From Streptomyces caelestis (GTDB lineage Bacteria > Actinomycetota > Actinomycetes > Streptomycetales > Streptomycetaceae), in NCBI RefSeq assembly GCF_001279005.1, contig NZ_LGCN01000029.1, positions 62,001-126,000 of the forward strand: DNA of 64,000 nt. The letters run 5' to 3'. Below, piece after piece: positions 16,549 to 25,301 of the stretch. Each line of letters begins with the position of its first letter. Positions within the stretch are counted from its first letter, which is position 1. Under the pieces are notes generated by a model. The model made no database searches. It saw only the letters and a list, made by a program, of their open reading frames with translations, and had not been told where the DNA came from. The position numbers and the translations under genes are program-made.

Positions 16549-17328
16549 TCAGATCAGGTCGACGAGGTCCGCGATGGAGTCCACGACCTTGGACGGCCGG
16601 TACGGCCAGTTCTCCACCTGCTCGGTCCGGGTCAGGCCGGTGAGCACCAGGAACGTCTGCATCCCGGCCTCGATGCCGGCCAGGACGTCGGTGTCCATCC
16701 GGTCGCCGATCATCGCGCTGCTCTCGGAGTGGGCCCCGATGGTGTTGAGCCCGGTGCGCATCATCAGCGGGTTCGGCTTGCCCGCGAAGTACGGCTGCTT
16801 GCCGGTCGCCTTGGTGATGAGCGCGGCCACCGCGCCGGTCGCCGGGAGCGGGCCCTCGGTGGAAGGGCCGGTCTCGTCGGGGTTGGTGCAGATGAAGCGG
16901 GCGCCGTCGTTGATGAGGCGGACCGCCTTCGTCATGGCCTCGAAGGAGTACGTCCGGGTCTCTCCGAGGACCACGTAGTCGGGCTCGTGGTCGGTGAGGA
17001 TGTAGCCGATGTCGTGCAGCGCGGTGGTCAGTCCGGCCTCGCCGATGACGTACGCCGAGCCGTTGGGGCGCTGGTCGTCCAGGAACTTGGCGGTGGCGAG
17101 GGCTGAGGTCCAGATGTTCTCGATCGGCACCTCCAGGCCCAGGCGGCGCAGCCGGGCGTGCAGGTCGCGCGGGGTGTAGATGGAGTTGTTGGTGAGGACC
17201 AGGAAGGGCCTCCCGGACTCGCGCAACTTCTTGAGGAAGGCGTCGGCGCCGGGGATCGGTACGCCCTCGTGGATCAGCACTCCGTCCATGTCGGTGAGCC
17301 ACGATTCGATCGGCTTGCGGTCTGCCAT
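16549..17328 (-). CDS. HAD-superfamily class IIA phosphatase (NagD-like)
   Basis: 259 residues. Motif I LTDMDGVL (nucleophile Asp), motif II FLVLTNNS, the NagD cap region with TNPDETGPSTEG, motif III in YFAGKPNPLMM, and motif IV MIGDRMDTDVLAG. A cytoplasmic sugar- or nucleotide-phosphate phosphatase by family. The start at the ATG 17326-17328 is set by AGGAGAT and by homology; longer in-frame starts give non-coding-like residues. Upstream of the sortase-like gene on the same strand, 90 bases apart. Confidence 0.88.
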   Translation of the reverse strand: MADRKPIESWLTDMDGVLIHEGVPIPGADAFLKKLRESGRPFLVLTNNSIYTPRDLHARLRRLGLEVPIENIWTSALATAKFLDDQRPNGSAYVIGEAGLTTALHDIGYILTDHEPDYVVLGETRTYSFEAMTKAVRLINDGARFICTNPDETGPSTEGPLPATGAVAALITKATGKQPYFAGKPNPLMMRTGLNTIGAHSESSAMIGDRMDTDVLAGIEAGMQTFLVLTGLTRTEQVENWPYRPSKVVDSIADLVDLI

Positions 17329-17533
17329 CTGCGGGATCTCCTGCCGTACGCGGTCCTGCGTGCGCCCCAGCCTAAACAGCCCCGGATCATGAGGGAACGC
17401 CGGATGCGCCCCGGCTCGCGGGCGGACGGGCTGTCCGGTGGCGGCGGGGCGGGAGGGGCGCTCGCGCCAGGCGGCGCGAAAGTGGCGCAAACGCGTGTTG
17501 CCGCTGTGCCGTGTGCGTCGCAGCCTGAAGTGG

Positions 17534-17547
17534 CGGGAGCGCTCCCA
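17534..17547. promoter_or_regulatory. CebR-like operator upstream of the PQQ sugar dehydrogenase
   Basis: CGGGAGCGCTCCCA matches 13 of 14 positions of the CebR box TGGGAGCGCTCCCA. It lies 77-90 bases ahead of the start codon. CebR represses cellulose/cello-oligosaccharide genes in Streptomyces, which fits the cellulose-binding module of the gene. Confidence 0.75.
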
Positions 17548-17623
17548 TGACCACCCGTGCCCCCACAGCCCCGTCCATCGGTCGCCGACAGCACGCGGAA
17601 AGAAGGAGATCGTGGCTTGTCAT

Positions 17624-19144
17624 ATGCATGCCCTTAGGGTGCGGCTCCGTCTGGCGTTCGTCCTGTGCGCCCTGCTCGCGGTGGTGCCGGCCCTCGTCCC
17701 GTCCGCCACCGCGGCGCCGGAGGAGGACGCGTCCGCCGTCCCCCTGCCGTCGATCGGCGCGACCACCACCCAGGTCGCCTCCGGGCTGAGGCGGCCCACC
17801 GCCATCGTCGCCCCCGACGACGGCACGGACCGGCTGTTCATCACCGAGAAGTCCGGCACCGTCCGCGTCTACCACCCGGACACCGGCCTGGAGCGGACCC
17901 CGCTGATCGACATCACCGCGTCCGTCGACGAGTCGGGCAACGAGCGCGGTCTGCTCGGCATCGCCCTCCCGTCCGACTTCGCCGACAGCCGGGTCCTGTA
18001 CCTGGCGTACACGGCGCCGCCCGACGGCGCGGTCACCCTCGCCCGCTACCGGCTCGACGGCTCCCGCCTGGAGCCCCTGCTCTCCCAGGAGCACGCCGAG
18101 TACAACAACCACAACGGCGGGCAGCTCGCCTTCGGCCCCGACGGCAACCTGTACTGGAGCATCGGCGACGGCGGCGGCTCCGGGGACCCCTTCCGTTCCG
18201 GACAGCGGCTGGACACCCTGCTGGGCAAGATCATGCGGATCGACGTGAGCCGGGCGTGCGGTTCGCTCGCGTACTGCGTCCCCGCCGACAACCCCTTCGT
18301 GGACACGCCCGGCGCCCGCGCGGAGATCTGGCTGTACGGGCTGCGCAACCCGTGGCGGTTCTCCTTCGACCGGGCCGACGGCTCGATGTGGATCGGCGAC
18401 GTCGGCCAGGGCCACTGGGAGGAGATCGACCACATCGCCCCCGGCCGGGGCGGGCTGAACCTCGGCTGGTCCTGCTACGAGGGCCTGGAGAAGTTCACGG
18501 ACGGGGACTGCGGGCCCGGCGAGGAGTACACCGAGCCGGTCTTCACCTACTCCCCCTACACCGGCGGCTGTTCGGTCATCGGCGGCCACGTGTACCGGGG
18601 CCGGGAGTACGCCGACCTGGTGGGCGGCACGTACATCGCCACCGACTACTGCTCCTCCACGGTCTGGGCGCTGCGGCCCGACGGGCGGGGCGGCTACGAG
18701 CAGGCCGAGATCGGCAGGACGCCCACGCAGGTGACGTCGGTCGGCACGACCGTCGACGGGGAGTTCTACATGGTCAACGACCTGCCCGGCGGCCTGCACA
18801 AGGTGTCCTTCTCGCGGGAGGAACCCACCTGCCGGGTGGACCGCACGGTGAGGGCCTGGGGCACCGGCATGACGGTCGACCTCACCGTCACCAACACCGG
18901 CGACGCCCCGGTGAACGGCTGGACACTGGAGTTCCCCCTGACCCTCGACCAGACGATCGTCTCCGACTGGAACACGGACCTCACCCAGCTGAGCAACGTG
19001 ATCAAGGCATCCGACGCCACCCACAACGCCACGATCGCGCCGGGCGCGAGCATCACCCTGGGCTACCTGGCGGAACACACGGGCGACACGACACCGCCCC
19101 CGCGCTTCACGCTGAACGGCGACGCCTGCGCGGTGGGCCGCTGA
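17624..19144 (+). CDS. secreted PQQ-dependent sugar dehydrogenase with C-terminal CBM2
   Basis: 506 residues: signal peptide to about residue 30, then a six-bladed glucose/sorbosone dehydrogenase propeller (GATTTQVASGLRRPTAIV, LLGIALPSDF, HNGGQLAFGPDGNLYW, LLGKIMRID, GLRNPWRFSFD, GGHVYRG). A cellulose-binding CBM2 follows from about residue 400 (WGTGMTVDLTVTNTGDAPV, SDWNTDLTQ, HNATIAPG). This AA12-like layout suggests it oxidises sugars at cellulose and could feed electrons to LPMOs. The start is uncertain: the AAGGAG at 17603-17608 is 15 bases from the ATG at 17624 but only 3 from a GTG at 17612. Confidence 0.9.
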   Translation: MHALRVRLRLAFVLCALLAVVPALVPSATAAPEEDASAVPLPSIGATTTQVASGLRRPTAIVAPDDGTDRLFITEKSGTVRVYHPDTGLERTPLIDITASVDESGNERGLLGIALPSDFADSRVLYLAYTAPPDGAVTLARYRLDGSRLEPLLSQEHAEYNNHNGGQLAFGPDGNLYWSIGDGGGSGDPFRSGQRLDTLLGKIMRIDVSRACGSLAYCVPADNPFVDTPGARAEIWLYGLRNPWRFSFDRADGSMWIGDVGQGHWEEIDHIAPGRGGLNLGWSCYEGLEKFTDGDCGPGEEYTEPVFTYSPYTGGCSVIGGHVYRGREYADLVGGTYIATDYCSSTVWALRPDGRGGYEQAEIGRTPTQVTSVGTTVDGEFYMVNDLPGGLHKVSFSREEPTCRVDRTVRAWGTGMTVDLTVTNTGDAPVNGWTLEFPLTLDQTIVSDWNTDLTQLSNVIKASDATHNATIAPGASITLGYLAEHTGDTTPPPRFTLNGDACAVGR

Positions 19145-19498
19145 CAGGCCGTCATCGTCCCGGCCGCGGACGGGACGCACGACCGGCCGCGGCCGCGGGC
19201 AACCGCGCCCGCACAACCGCGGGCGGTCGGCCTGCGCAGCTGCGGGCGGTCGGGCCTCCCCCAGTGCCCCGAGGGCCTGGGAGGTACTCCAGGGCGGCAC
19301 GGGTGGGTGACGGGGGTCCTCCCGCTCATGGGGGTCCCCCCGCTCGAGCGAAGCCGAGAGTGAGGGAGGAGCCGGGGTGAGGGAGGAGCCGGGGGTGAGG
19401 GAGGCACCCGGCGAACGCCGGTGAGGGAAACCCCCGCCCGTCGGTCGCATCAAGGCCGCACCCGGTCTGACACCGGAGAGGGCCGAGGCCCTCTCCGG
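19145..19498. other. repeat-rich intergenic region
   Basis: No gene. It contains complementary GGCCGCGG stems just after the dehydrogenase stop (a likely terminator), then CCCCGCTCGAGCGAAGCCGAG near 19338, a sequence I recognise as a recurrent Streptomyces intergenic repeat, and a short tandem array at 19360-19410. Confidence 0.5.
19360..19410. repeat. short tandem repeat, about 17-18 bp x 3
   Basis: GTGAGGGAGGAGCCGGG occurs at 19360, again at about 19377, and a third diverged copy (GTGAGGGAGGCACCCGG) at about 19395. The period is 17-18 bases. Confidence 0.7.
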
Positions 19499-20641
19499 TC
19501 AGGCGTCCCCCCGCCCGAACAACGGCGCCAGCACCAACTGGGCCGCCCCCTCCGCGCCCCCCTGCCCCCCCCCGGGCGCGACCCGCCCCGGTACGGCCCC
19601 GTCGCCCCCGCCCTCCCGCCGAGCCCGCGCGGCGAGAACCGCCCCGACCCCCCGCACGAACGCCTCGGGCGCGGCGGCCACGGTACGCCCGCCGAGGAGG
19701 ACCAGGTCGATGTCGAGCAGCCCGACGAGGTTCGCCGCCCCCGCCCCCAGCACCCTGGCCGCCTCGGCGACGTCGCCGCGGGCGACGGCGTCCAGGCACA
19801 GGGCCTCGACGCACCCACGAGCCCCGCAGGTGCACGGCCGTCCGTCCAGCTGGATCACCTGGTGCCCGAACTCCCCCGCCCCGGTCCTCGTCCCCCGGTG
19901 CACGCTCCCGCCGATCACCAGCCCCGCCCCCAGCCCCGTACCGAGGTGCAGGTAGGCGAAGGAGCCGCCCTCGCCGCCGACCGCCAGGCCCAGCGCCGCC
20001 GCGTTGGTGTCCTTGTCGACGACCACGGGCACGCCGAGCCGCCGGGCCAGCGCGTCCCGGAGCGGGAAGCCGTCCCACTCGGGGAAACCGGTGACCCGGT
20101 GCAGTACGCCCCTGTGGTGGTCGAGCGGCCCGGGCAGCGCGACCCCCACCCCGAGCGGGGACCGGTCCGCCCCGGCCGGCGCCGGCACCCGAAGCGCCTC
20201 GACGACCCCGGCCACCCGCGCCAGGACCGCGTCCGCCCCCGCGCCCAGGTCCAGCGGGGCCCGTCGCCGGTCCACCACCGCCCCGTCGAGGTCGACCAGG
20301 ACCGCCCGCACCTCGTCCCGGTCCAGGTGGACGCCCACCGCGTGTCCCGCCTCCGGGACCAGCCGCAGCACCGTGCGCGGCTTGCCGCCCGTGGAGGCCC
20401 GGCGCCCCGCCTCGGCCGCGAGCCCGTCCGCCCGCAGCCGGGCCGTGATCTTGCTGACCGCCTGCGGGGTGAGCCCGGTCCGCTCGGCGAGTTCCAGCCG
20501 GCTGATCCCCTCCGCCCCCGCGGTCCGCAGCAGGTCGAGCACGAGCGCGGTGTTGTGGCTGCGCAGGGCGGGCAGGTTCACCCCCAGCGGGGCCCCGTGC
20601 GTGCCGTGCGCCCCGCCGATGCCGTCGTTCGTCCTGTTCAC
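19499..20641 (-). CDS. ROK-family transcriptional regulator
   Basis: 380 residues: an N-terminal winged helix (about 25-85, SRLELAERTGLTPQAVSKITARL) and a ROK sugar-kinase-like domain with VGVHLDRDEVRAVLVDLDG, VDKDTNAAALG, GTGLGAGLVIGG. The zinc motif is HQVIQLDGRPCTCGARGCVE. The family senses sugars and represses nearby sugar genes. It starts at a GTG with GGAGA upstream. Divergent from the Gfo/Idh gene, with a 25-bp palindrome in the 56-base gap that is probably its operator. Confidence 0.9.
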   Translation of the reverse strand: MNRTNDGIGGAHGTHGAPLGVNLPALRSHNTALVLDLLRTAGAEGISRLELAERTGLTPQAVSKITARLRADGLAAEAGRRASTGGKPRTVLRLVPEAGHAVGVHLDRDEVRAVLVDLDGAVVDRRRAPLDLGAGADAVLARVAGVVEALRVPAPAGADRSPLGVGVALPGPLDHHRGVLHRVTGFPEWDGFPLRDALARRLGVPVVVDKDTNAAALGLAVGGEGGSFAYLHLGTGLGAGLVIGGSVHRGTRTGAGEFGHQVIQLDGRPCTCGARGCVEALCLDAVARGDVAEAARVLGAGAANLVGLLDIDLVLLGGRTVAAAPEAFVRGVGAVLAARARREGGGDGAVPGRVAPGGGQGGAEGAAQLVLAPLFGRGDA

Positions 20642-20665
20642 CCGGCCATTCTCTCCGCTGCTTGC

Positions 20666-20690
20666 ACTTTGGCAACAGCGTTGCGAAAGT
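20666..20690. promoter_or_regulatory. 25-bp palindrome, likely operator of the ROK regulator
   Basis: The arms CTTTGGCAAC (20667-20676) and GTTGCGAAAG (20680-20689) are inverted copies with one mismatch around AGC, extended by A..T. It ends 7 bases before the Gfo/Idh ATG and lies 24 bases from the ROK start, so binding could control both. Confidence 0.7.
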
Positions 20691-20697
20691 AGGGACC

Positions 20698-21765
20698 ATG
20701 ACTGGCACTCCCCTGCGCGTCGGACTCGTCGGCTACGGCCTCGCGGGCTCCGTGTTCCACGCCCCGCTGATCGCCGCGACCGAGGGCCTCGCGCTCGACA
20801 CGGTGGTCACCTCGAACCCCGAGCGGCAGCGACAGGCCCGCGACGGGTTCCCGGACGTCCGCGTCGCCGCGACCCCGGACGAGCTGTTCGCCCGCGCCGG
20901 CGAACTGGACCTGATCGTCGTCGCGTCCCCGAACAGGACGCACGTCCCGCTCGCCAGGACCGCCCTCGAGGCCGGTCTGCCGGTCGTCGTCGACAAGCCG
21001 CTCTCCGGCACGGCGGCCGAGGCGCGCGAGCTGGCGGCGCTGGCGGAGGAGCGCGGCCTGCTCCTCTCCGTCTTCCAGAACCGCCGCTGGGACAACGACT
21101 TCCTCACCCTGCGCAAGCTGGTCGAGGAGGGCGAACTCGGCGACGTGTACCGCTTCGAGTCCCGCTTCGAGCGCTGGCGCCCGCAGCTCAAGGGCGGCTG
21201 GCGGGAGTCCGGGGACCCCGCAGAGATCGGAGGTCTGCTCTACGACCTCGGCAGTCACGTCGTCGACCAGGCGCTGGTCCTCTTCGGCCCGGTGACCGCC
21301 GTCTACGCCGAGGCGGACATCCGGCGCGACGGCGCGCAGGCCGACGACGACACGTTCATCGCGCTGACGCATGCGAACGGCGTCCGCTCCCACCTCCACG
21401 TCTCGGCGACCACGGCCCAGCTCGGCCCGCGTTTCCGCGTCCTGGGCTCGAAGTCCGGTTACGTCAAGCACGGCCTCGACCCCCAGGAGGCCGCCCTGCG
21501 CGACGGCCAGCGTCCCGGTGCCGGCTGGGGCATGGAACCCGAGGAGCTGTGGGGCCGCATCGGCGCCGGGGAGTCCCCGGTGACCGGCGGCGGACACCCC
21601 GTGCCGACCCTCCCGGGCGACTACCCCGCCTACTACGCGGCCGTGGCGCGGGCCCTGCTGGCCGGCGCCCCCAACCCGGTGACCGCGCGGGAGGCCGCCG
21701 CCGCCCTGGACGTGCTGGAGGCCGCCCGCCGTTCGGCCCTGGAAAGGGTTACGGTGACACTGTGA
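20698..21765 (+). CDS. Gfo/Idh/MocA-family oxidoreductase
   Basis: 355 residues. NAD(P)-binding motif VGLVGYGLAGSVFH at the start, VVVASPNRTHVPLA-type strand, and the catalytic-lysine motif VVDKPLSGT. The C-terminal sheet domain carries GGLLYDLGSHVVDQAL, which provides the usual His. It oxidises or reduces a sugar or cyclitol derivative; the regulator context suggests a carbohydrate. The ATG at 20698 is preferred to an in-frame ATG at 20662, which lies in the operator. Overlaps the next gene (GTGA). Confidence 0.9.
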   Translation: MTGTPLRVGLVGYGLAGSVFHAPLIAATEGLALDTVVTSNPERQRQARDGFPDVRVAATPDELFARAGELDLIVVASPNRTHVPLARTALEAGLPVVVDKPLSGTAAEARELAALAEERGLLLSVFQNRRWDNDFLTLRKLVEEGELGDVYRFESRFERWRPQLKGGWRESGDPAEIGGLLYDLGSHVVDQALVLFGPVTAVYAEADIRRDGAQADDDTFIALTHANGVRSHLHVSATTAQLGPRFRVLGSKSGYVKHGLDPQEAALRDGQRPGAGWGMEPEELWGRIGAGESPVTGGGHPVPTLPGDYPAYYAAVARALLAGAPNPVTAREAAAALDVLEAARRSALERVTVTL

Positions 21766-22253
21766 CCACTGTGAAGCAGTCTCCCGAACTGACGCCGAGC
21801 GTGGAGGAGTTGGAGGAGCAGGAACGCCGCCTGGTCCTCCGCCGGTTCACGCACGACGACGCGTGGGCTCTCGGCTCCCTGCTGGTGGAGATGGCGCGCG
21901 AGCGCCGGGCTCCCGTCGCCATCGACATCCACCGGGCGGGCCAGCAGCTCTTCCACGCCGCCCTGCCCGGCTCCGCCCCCGACAACGACGCCTGGATCGC
22001 CCGCAAGCGCCGGGTGGTGGAGCGCTACGGCTGCGCCTCCTATCTGGTGGGCTCCCGCTACCGTGCCAAGGGCACGACGTTCGAGGCGTCCTCCCGTCTG
22101 GACCCCGACACCTACGCGGCCCACGGCGGTTCCTTCCCGATCACGGTGGAGGGCGTGGGCGTCATCGGCGCGGTGACGGTCTCGGGCCTCCCCCAGCTCC
22201 AGGACCACCAGATGGTGGTGGAGGCCCTGGAGCGCTTCCTGTCCCGCTCGTAG
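21762..22253 (+). CDS. UPF0303 / heme-degrading-domain family protein
   Basis: 163 residues, HbpS/GlcG-like fold family (VAIDIHRAGQQLFHAALPG, SLDPDTYAAHGGSFPITVEGVGVIGAVTVSGL near the C-terminus). It starts at a GTG overlapping the stop of the oxidoreductase, so it is co-translated. Exact role unknown; related proteins bind small ligands or heme. The context points to the same sugar pathway. Confidence 0.85.
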   Translation: MTTVKQSPELTPSVEELEEQERRLVLRRFTHDDAWALGSLLVEMARERRAPVAIDIHRAGQQLFHAALPGSAPDNDAWIARKRRVVERYGCASYLVGSRYRAKGTTFEASSRLDPDTYAAHGGSFPITVEGVGVIGAVTVSGLPQLQDHQMVVEALERFLSRS

Positions 22254-22514
22254 GCACGGCCGGGCCGCCTCCCGGACCCCTCACGGGCCGACCTCCACGC
22301 CGGGCCCGGCGCCCCGCGCCCCGCGCCACCAGGCCGTCCTCGCCGGCGCGGGGCGCTCCCTCCGGGTCCCTCCGGCTCCCGCCGGCACGGCGGAAGGCGA
22401 GGACGCGTTCCTCGTGCCCGACCGCGGCCCGGCCGCCGCCCCGCCGGCGCGGCACTGCTCCGGCCGGGTGACACTCGGAGCGCGGTCCGGCCGCGCGGCG
22501 GCGACGCTGGCGTC
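22254..22514. other. intergenic region, no feature seen
   Basis: About 260 GC-rich bases between the UPF0303 gene and the esterase-like gene. No coding pattern, clear terminator or promoter was found. Confidence 0.35.
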
Positions 22515-25199
22515 ATGACACCCCTCATACCAAGGCGGCCGGCCGCCGCGCTGCTCGTCTGGCTCGCCGTCGTGTCCGGGACGGCCGCGGCGGCCCCGGC
22601 CGGCGGGGACCCCGGGGTCGCAAAGAGGCCTCCCACGGCCGCCGGCGACGTGCTGTCGCCGCTGGCGGAGGCGGCCCGTCCGTTGCGCACCGTCGAGCCC
22701 TCGGGACCCTTCGAGGATCTGCGCCCCTTCGGGGAGGCGGTCGGTGACGCCGTGGTGGTCGGCGTCGGCGAGGCCGCCCACGGCTCCCACGACTTCGTCG
22801 CCTTCCGGCACCGGGTCCTGCGGTACCTGGTCGAGGAGAAGGGCTTCCGCTCCTTCGTCCTGGAGGCCAACTGGAGCGCGGGGCTCCGCCTCGACGACTA
22901 CCTGCTCACCGGGCGCGGCGACCCCGCCCGGATCATGTCCGAGGAGTTCCGGGACGCCTTCCTGCTGCTGCACAGCCAGGAGTACCTGGACATGATCCGC
23001 TGGATGCGCGCGTACAACGTCGCCCACCCCGACGACCCGCTCAGGTTCGCCGGCGACGACAACGGCTACGCCGGCCCGGAGCTGTACGACCGGGTCGTCG
23101 ACCACGTCCGGCGCACCCACCCCGACCTGCTGCCCGCCGTCACCGGGCTGTACGAGGGGCTGCGCCCCGACCTGCCCGTCGACGCGTGGATGCGCGCCGC
23201 CGTGACCGAGCCCCTGGACGAGCGCCGCGCACGGGCCGAACGCACCGGACGCGTCCTGGAACTGCTCCGCGCCCACGAGCCCGCCGGGACGGACGGGGAC
23301 CACGCCTGGGCGGTCCAACACGCCACCGTGATCGACCAGGTGGCGCGCCTGTACGCCTTCGACCTCACCGACCCCGCGGCCGTGTCGCAGGCCATGGCCC
23401 ACCGCGACACCGCCATGGCGGAGAACACCCTGTGGTGGCACCGCCGCACCGGCCACCGCCTCGTGCTCGGCGGGCACAACAGCCACCTGTACACCAGCGG
23501 TTCCACCCCCGCCCTCCCCCTCACCCAGGGCGCGGTGCTCCGGCGGCGGCTGGGCGACGGCTATCTGGCGGTGGGGCTCTCCTTCGACCGGGGCGCCGTG
23601 CACGCCACCGCACAGGGCCTGCAGAACCCGGCCGACGACGACGTCGGCCGGGTCGAGGTGGAGCCCGCCGCTCCCGGCTCGGCGGAGCACGTCCTGGACC
23701 GGGCGGGCCCCCGGGACTGGTACGCCGACCTGCGCACCGCGCCGCCCGCCGCCCGCGCCCTGCTGGGCGTCACCCGGCCCAAGCGGGAGATCGGCACGGA
23801 CTACCCGCCGCCCGGTGACCGGGTCGACCTGCTGAGGTCGGCGGACGTGGTGGTGCACCTGCACGAGATCCGGCCGAGCCGGAGACTCGCCCGTGAAGTG
23901 GCCGAGCGGCGGCCCCCCGTGCCGGGGACGCCCACCGGCCTGCTGCCCGCCCTGGAGGAGGCGGCCCGTCCGCTGCGCACCGTCGAACCCACCGGTCCCC
24001 TCGATGACCTGCGCCCCCTGGGGGAGGCGGTGGGTGACGCCCGGCTGGTCGGCGTCGGGCAGGCCGTCCACGGCTCCCGCGACTTCCTCGCCCTCCAGCA
24101 CCGGGTGTTCCGGTACCTGGTCGAGGAGAAGGGCTTCCGCTCCTTCGTCCTCGAAGGCCCCTGGAGCGCGGGGCTCCGGCTGGACGACCACCTGCTCACC
24201 GGGCGCGGCGACCCCGCCCGGATCATGGCCGAGGAGTTCCAGAACGCCTACCTGTTCATGCGGACCCGCGAGGTGCTGGACCTGATCCGCTGGATGCGCG
24301 CGTACAACGTCGCCCACCCCGACGACCCGCTCAGGTTCGCCGGCAACGACAGCAGTCACGCGGGCCCCGAGCTGTACGACCGGGTCGTCGACCACGTCCG
24401 GCGCGCCCACCCCGACCTGCTGCCCGCCGTCACCGAGCTGTACCGGGGGCTGCGCCCCACCCTGCCCGCCGGCGAGCACATGGTGGCCGCTGTCAAGGAG
24501 CCCCTGGCCGTGCGGCGGGAGAAGGCCGAACGCACCGGACGCGTCCTGGAACTGCTGCGCGCCCGGAGCTCCGCCGGGCGCACCGTGGCCGGGGACGACC
24601 ACGCCCGGGCGGTGCGGAACGCGGAGGCCGTCCACCAGGTCGCACGCCAGAACGCCTTCGACTACGACGACCCGGCCGAAGAACGCGAGGCCCTGGCCTA
24701 CCGCGACACCGTGATGGCGGAGAACACCCTCTGGTGGCTCCGGCAGACGGGCACCCGGACGGTGCTGGCCGCCCACAACGGCCACGTGTACCTGGAGGGT
24801 TTCACCCCGGACTATCCGGTCATCCAGGGCGGCCTGCTCCGCCGCGCGCTCGGGGACGCCTACCGGGTCGTGGGCCTGGCCTTCGACCACGGCTCCTTCC
24901 ACGCCACCGACGAGGGCGTCTCCGACCCCCGTGACGAGGACGTGAAGGTGTTCCGCTCGGGGCCGGTCGCGGCCGGTTCGGCCGAGCAGACCCTGGCCCG
25001 GGTGAGCCACCGCGACTGGTACCTCGACCTGCGCACCGCGCCACCCTCCGTCCGCGCCTGGCTGGACGTCACCCGGCCCAAACGGGAGATCGGCACGCAG
25101 TGGCCCCGGGACCCGGACCCGGTCAACCTGCTGAGGTCGGCGGACGTGGTGGTGCACCTGCACGAGATCCGGCCGAGCCGTCTGCTCCCGTCCGGCTGA
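22515..25199 (+). CDS. secreted protein with two tandem erythromycin-esterase-like domains
   Basis: 894 residues. A signal peptide (to about 27) is followed by two homologous halves, about 45-445 and 460-890, each the length of a single Ere-family enzyme. Each half has the YLVEEKGFRSFVLE block, the IRWMRAYNVAHPDDPLRFAG block, MAENTLWW and the final LLRSADVVVHLHEIRPSR. Half 1 keeps the family's Glu-His pair as GEAAHGSHD (Glu86, His89); half 2 reads GQAVHGSRD (Gln516, His519). The halves share long near-identical DNA tracts, so this is a recent internal duplication. Ere enzymes hydrolyse macrolide lactones; a secreted double form may act on another substrate. No ribosome site is obvious. Confidence 0.85.
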   Translation: MTPLIPRRPAAALLVWLAVVSGTAAAAPAGGDPGVAKRPPTAAGDVLSPLAEAARPLRTVEPSGPFEDLRPFGEAVGDAVVVGVGEAAHGSHDFVAFRHRVLRYLVEEKGFRSFVLEANWSAGLRLDDYLLTGRGDPARIMSEEFRDAFLLLHSQEYLDMIRWMRAYNVAHPDDPLRFAGDDNGYAGPELYDRVVDHVRRTHPDLLPAVTGLYEGLRPDLPVDAWMRAAVTEPLDERRARAERTGRVLELLRAHEPAGTDGDHAWAVQHATVIDQVARLYAFDLTDPAAVSQAMAHRDTAMAENTLWWHRRTGHRLVLGGHNSHLYTSGSTPALPLTQGAVLRRRLGDGYLAVGLSFDRGAVHATAQGLQNPADDDVGRVEVEPAAPGSAEHVLDRAGPRDWYADLRTAPPAARALLGVTRPKREIGTDYPPPGDRVDLLRSADVVVHLHEIRPSRRLAREVAERRPPVPGTPTGLLPALEEAARPLRTVEPTGPLDDLRPLGEAVGDARLVGVGQAVHGSRDFLALQHRVFRYLVEEKGFRSFVLEGPWSAGLRLDDHLLTGRGDPARIMAEEFQNAYLFMRTREVLDLIRWMRAYNVAHPDDPLRFAGNDSSHAGPELYDRVVDHVRRAHPDLLPAVTELYRGLRPTLPAGEHMVAAVKEPLAVRREKAERTGRVLELLRARSSAGRTVAGDDHARAVRNAEAVHQVARQNAFDYDDPAEEREALAYRDTVMAENTLWWLRQTGTRTVLAAHNGHVYLEGFTPDYPVIQGGLLRRALGDAYRVVGLAFDHGSFHATDEGVSDPRDEDVKVFRSGPVAAGSAEQTLARVSHRDWYLDLRTAPPSVRAWLDVTRPKREIGTQWPRDPDPVNLLRSADVVVHLHEIRPSRLLPSG

Positions 25200-25219
25200 G
25201 CGCCGCCGGACGGACGGAA

Positions 25220-25270
25220 CCGCTCGGGGCGCGAGGAACTGCGCGACGAACCACGACGTGCCCGCAACCC
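25220..25270. repeat. dispersed intergenic element
   Basis: CTCGGGGCGCGAGGAACTGCGCGAC followed by ACCACGACGTGCCCGCAAC is a diverged copy of the element seen three times at 54761-55020. Confidence 0.5.
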
Positions 25271-25301
25271 AACACCGCGCCCCCGCCTCCCCCGCGGAGC
25301 C

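Noticed and set aside
22281..25163. 960-residue open frame antisense to the double esterase gene
   Set aside because: Its translation is Val/Gly/Glu-rich antisense shadow of a strongly coding gene, with no ribosome site or known domain.
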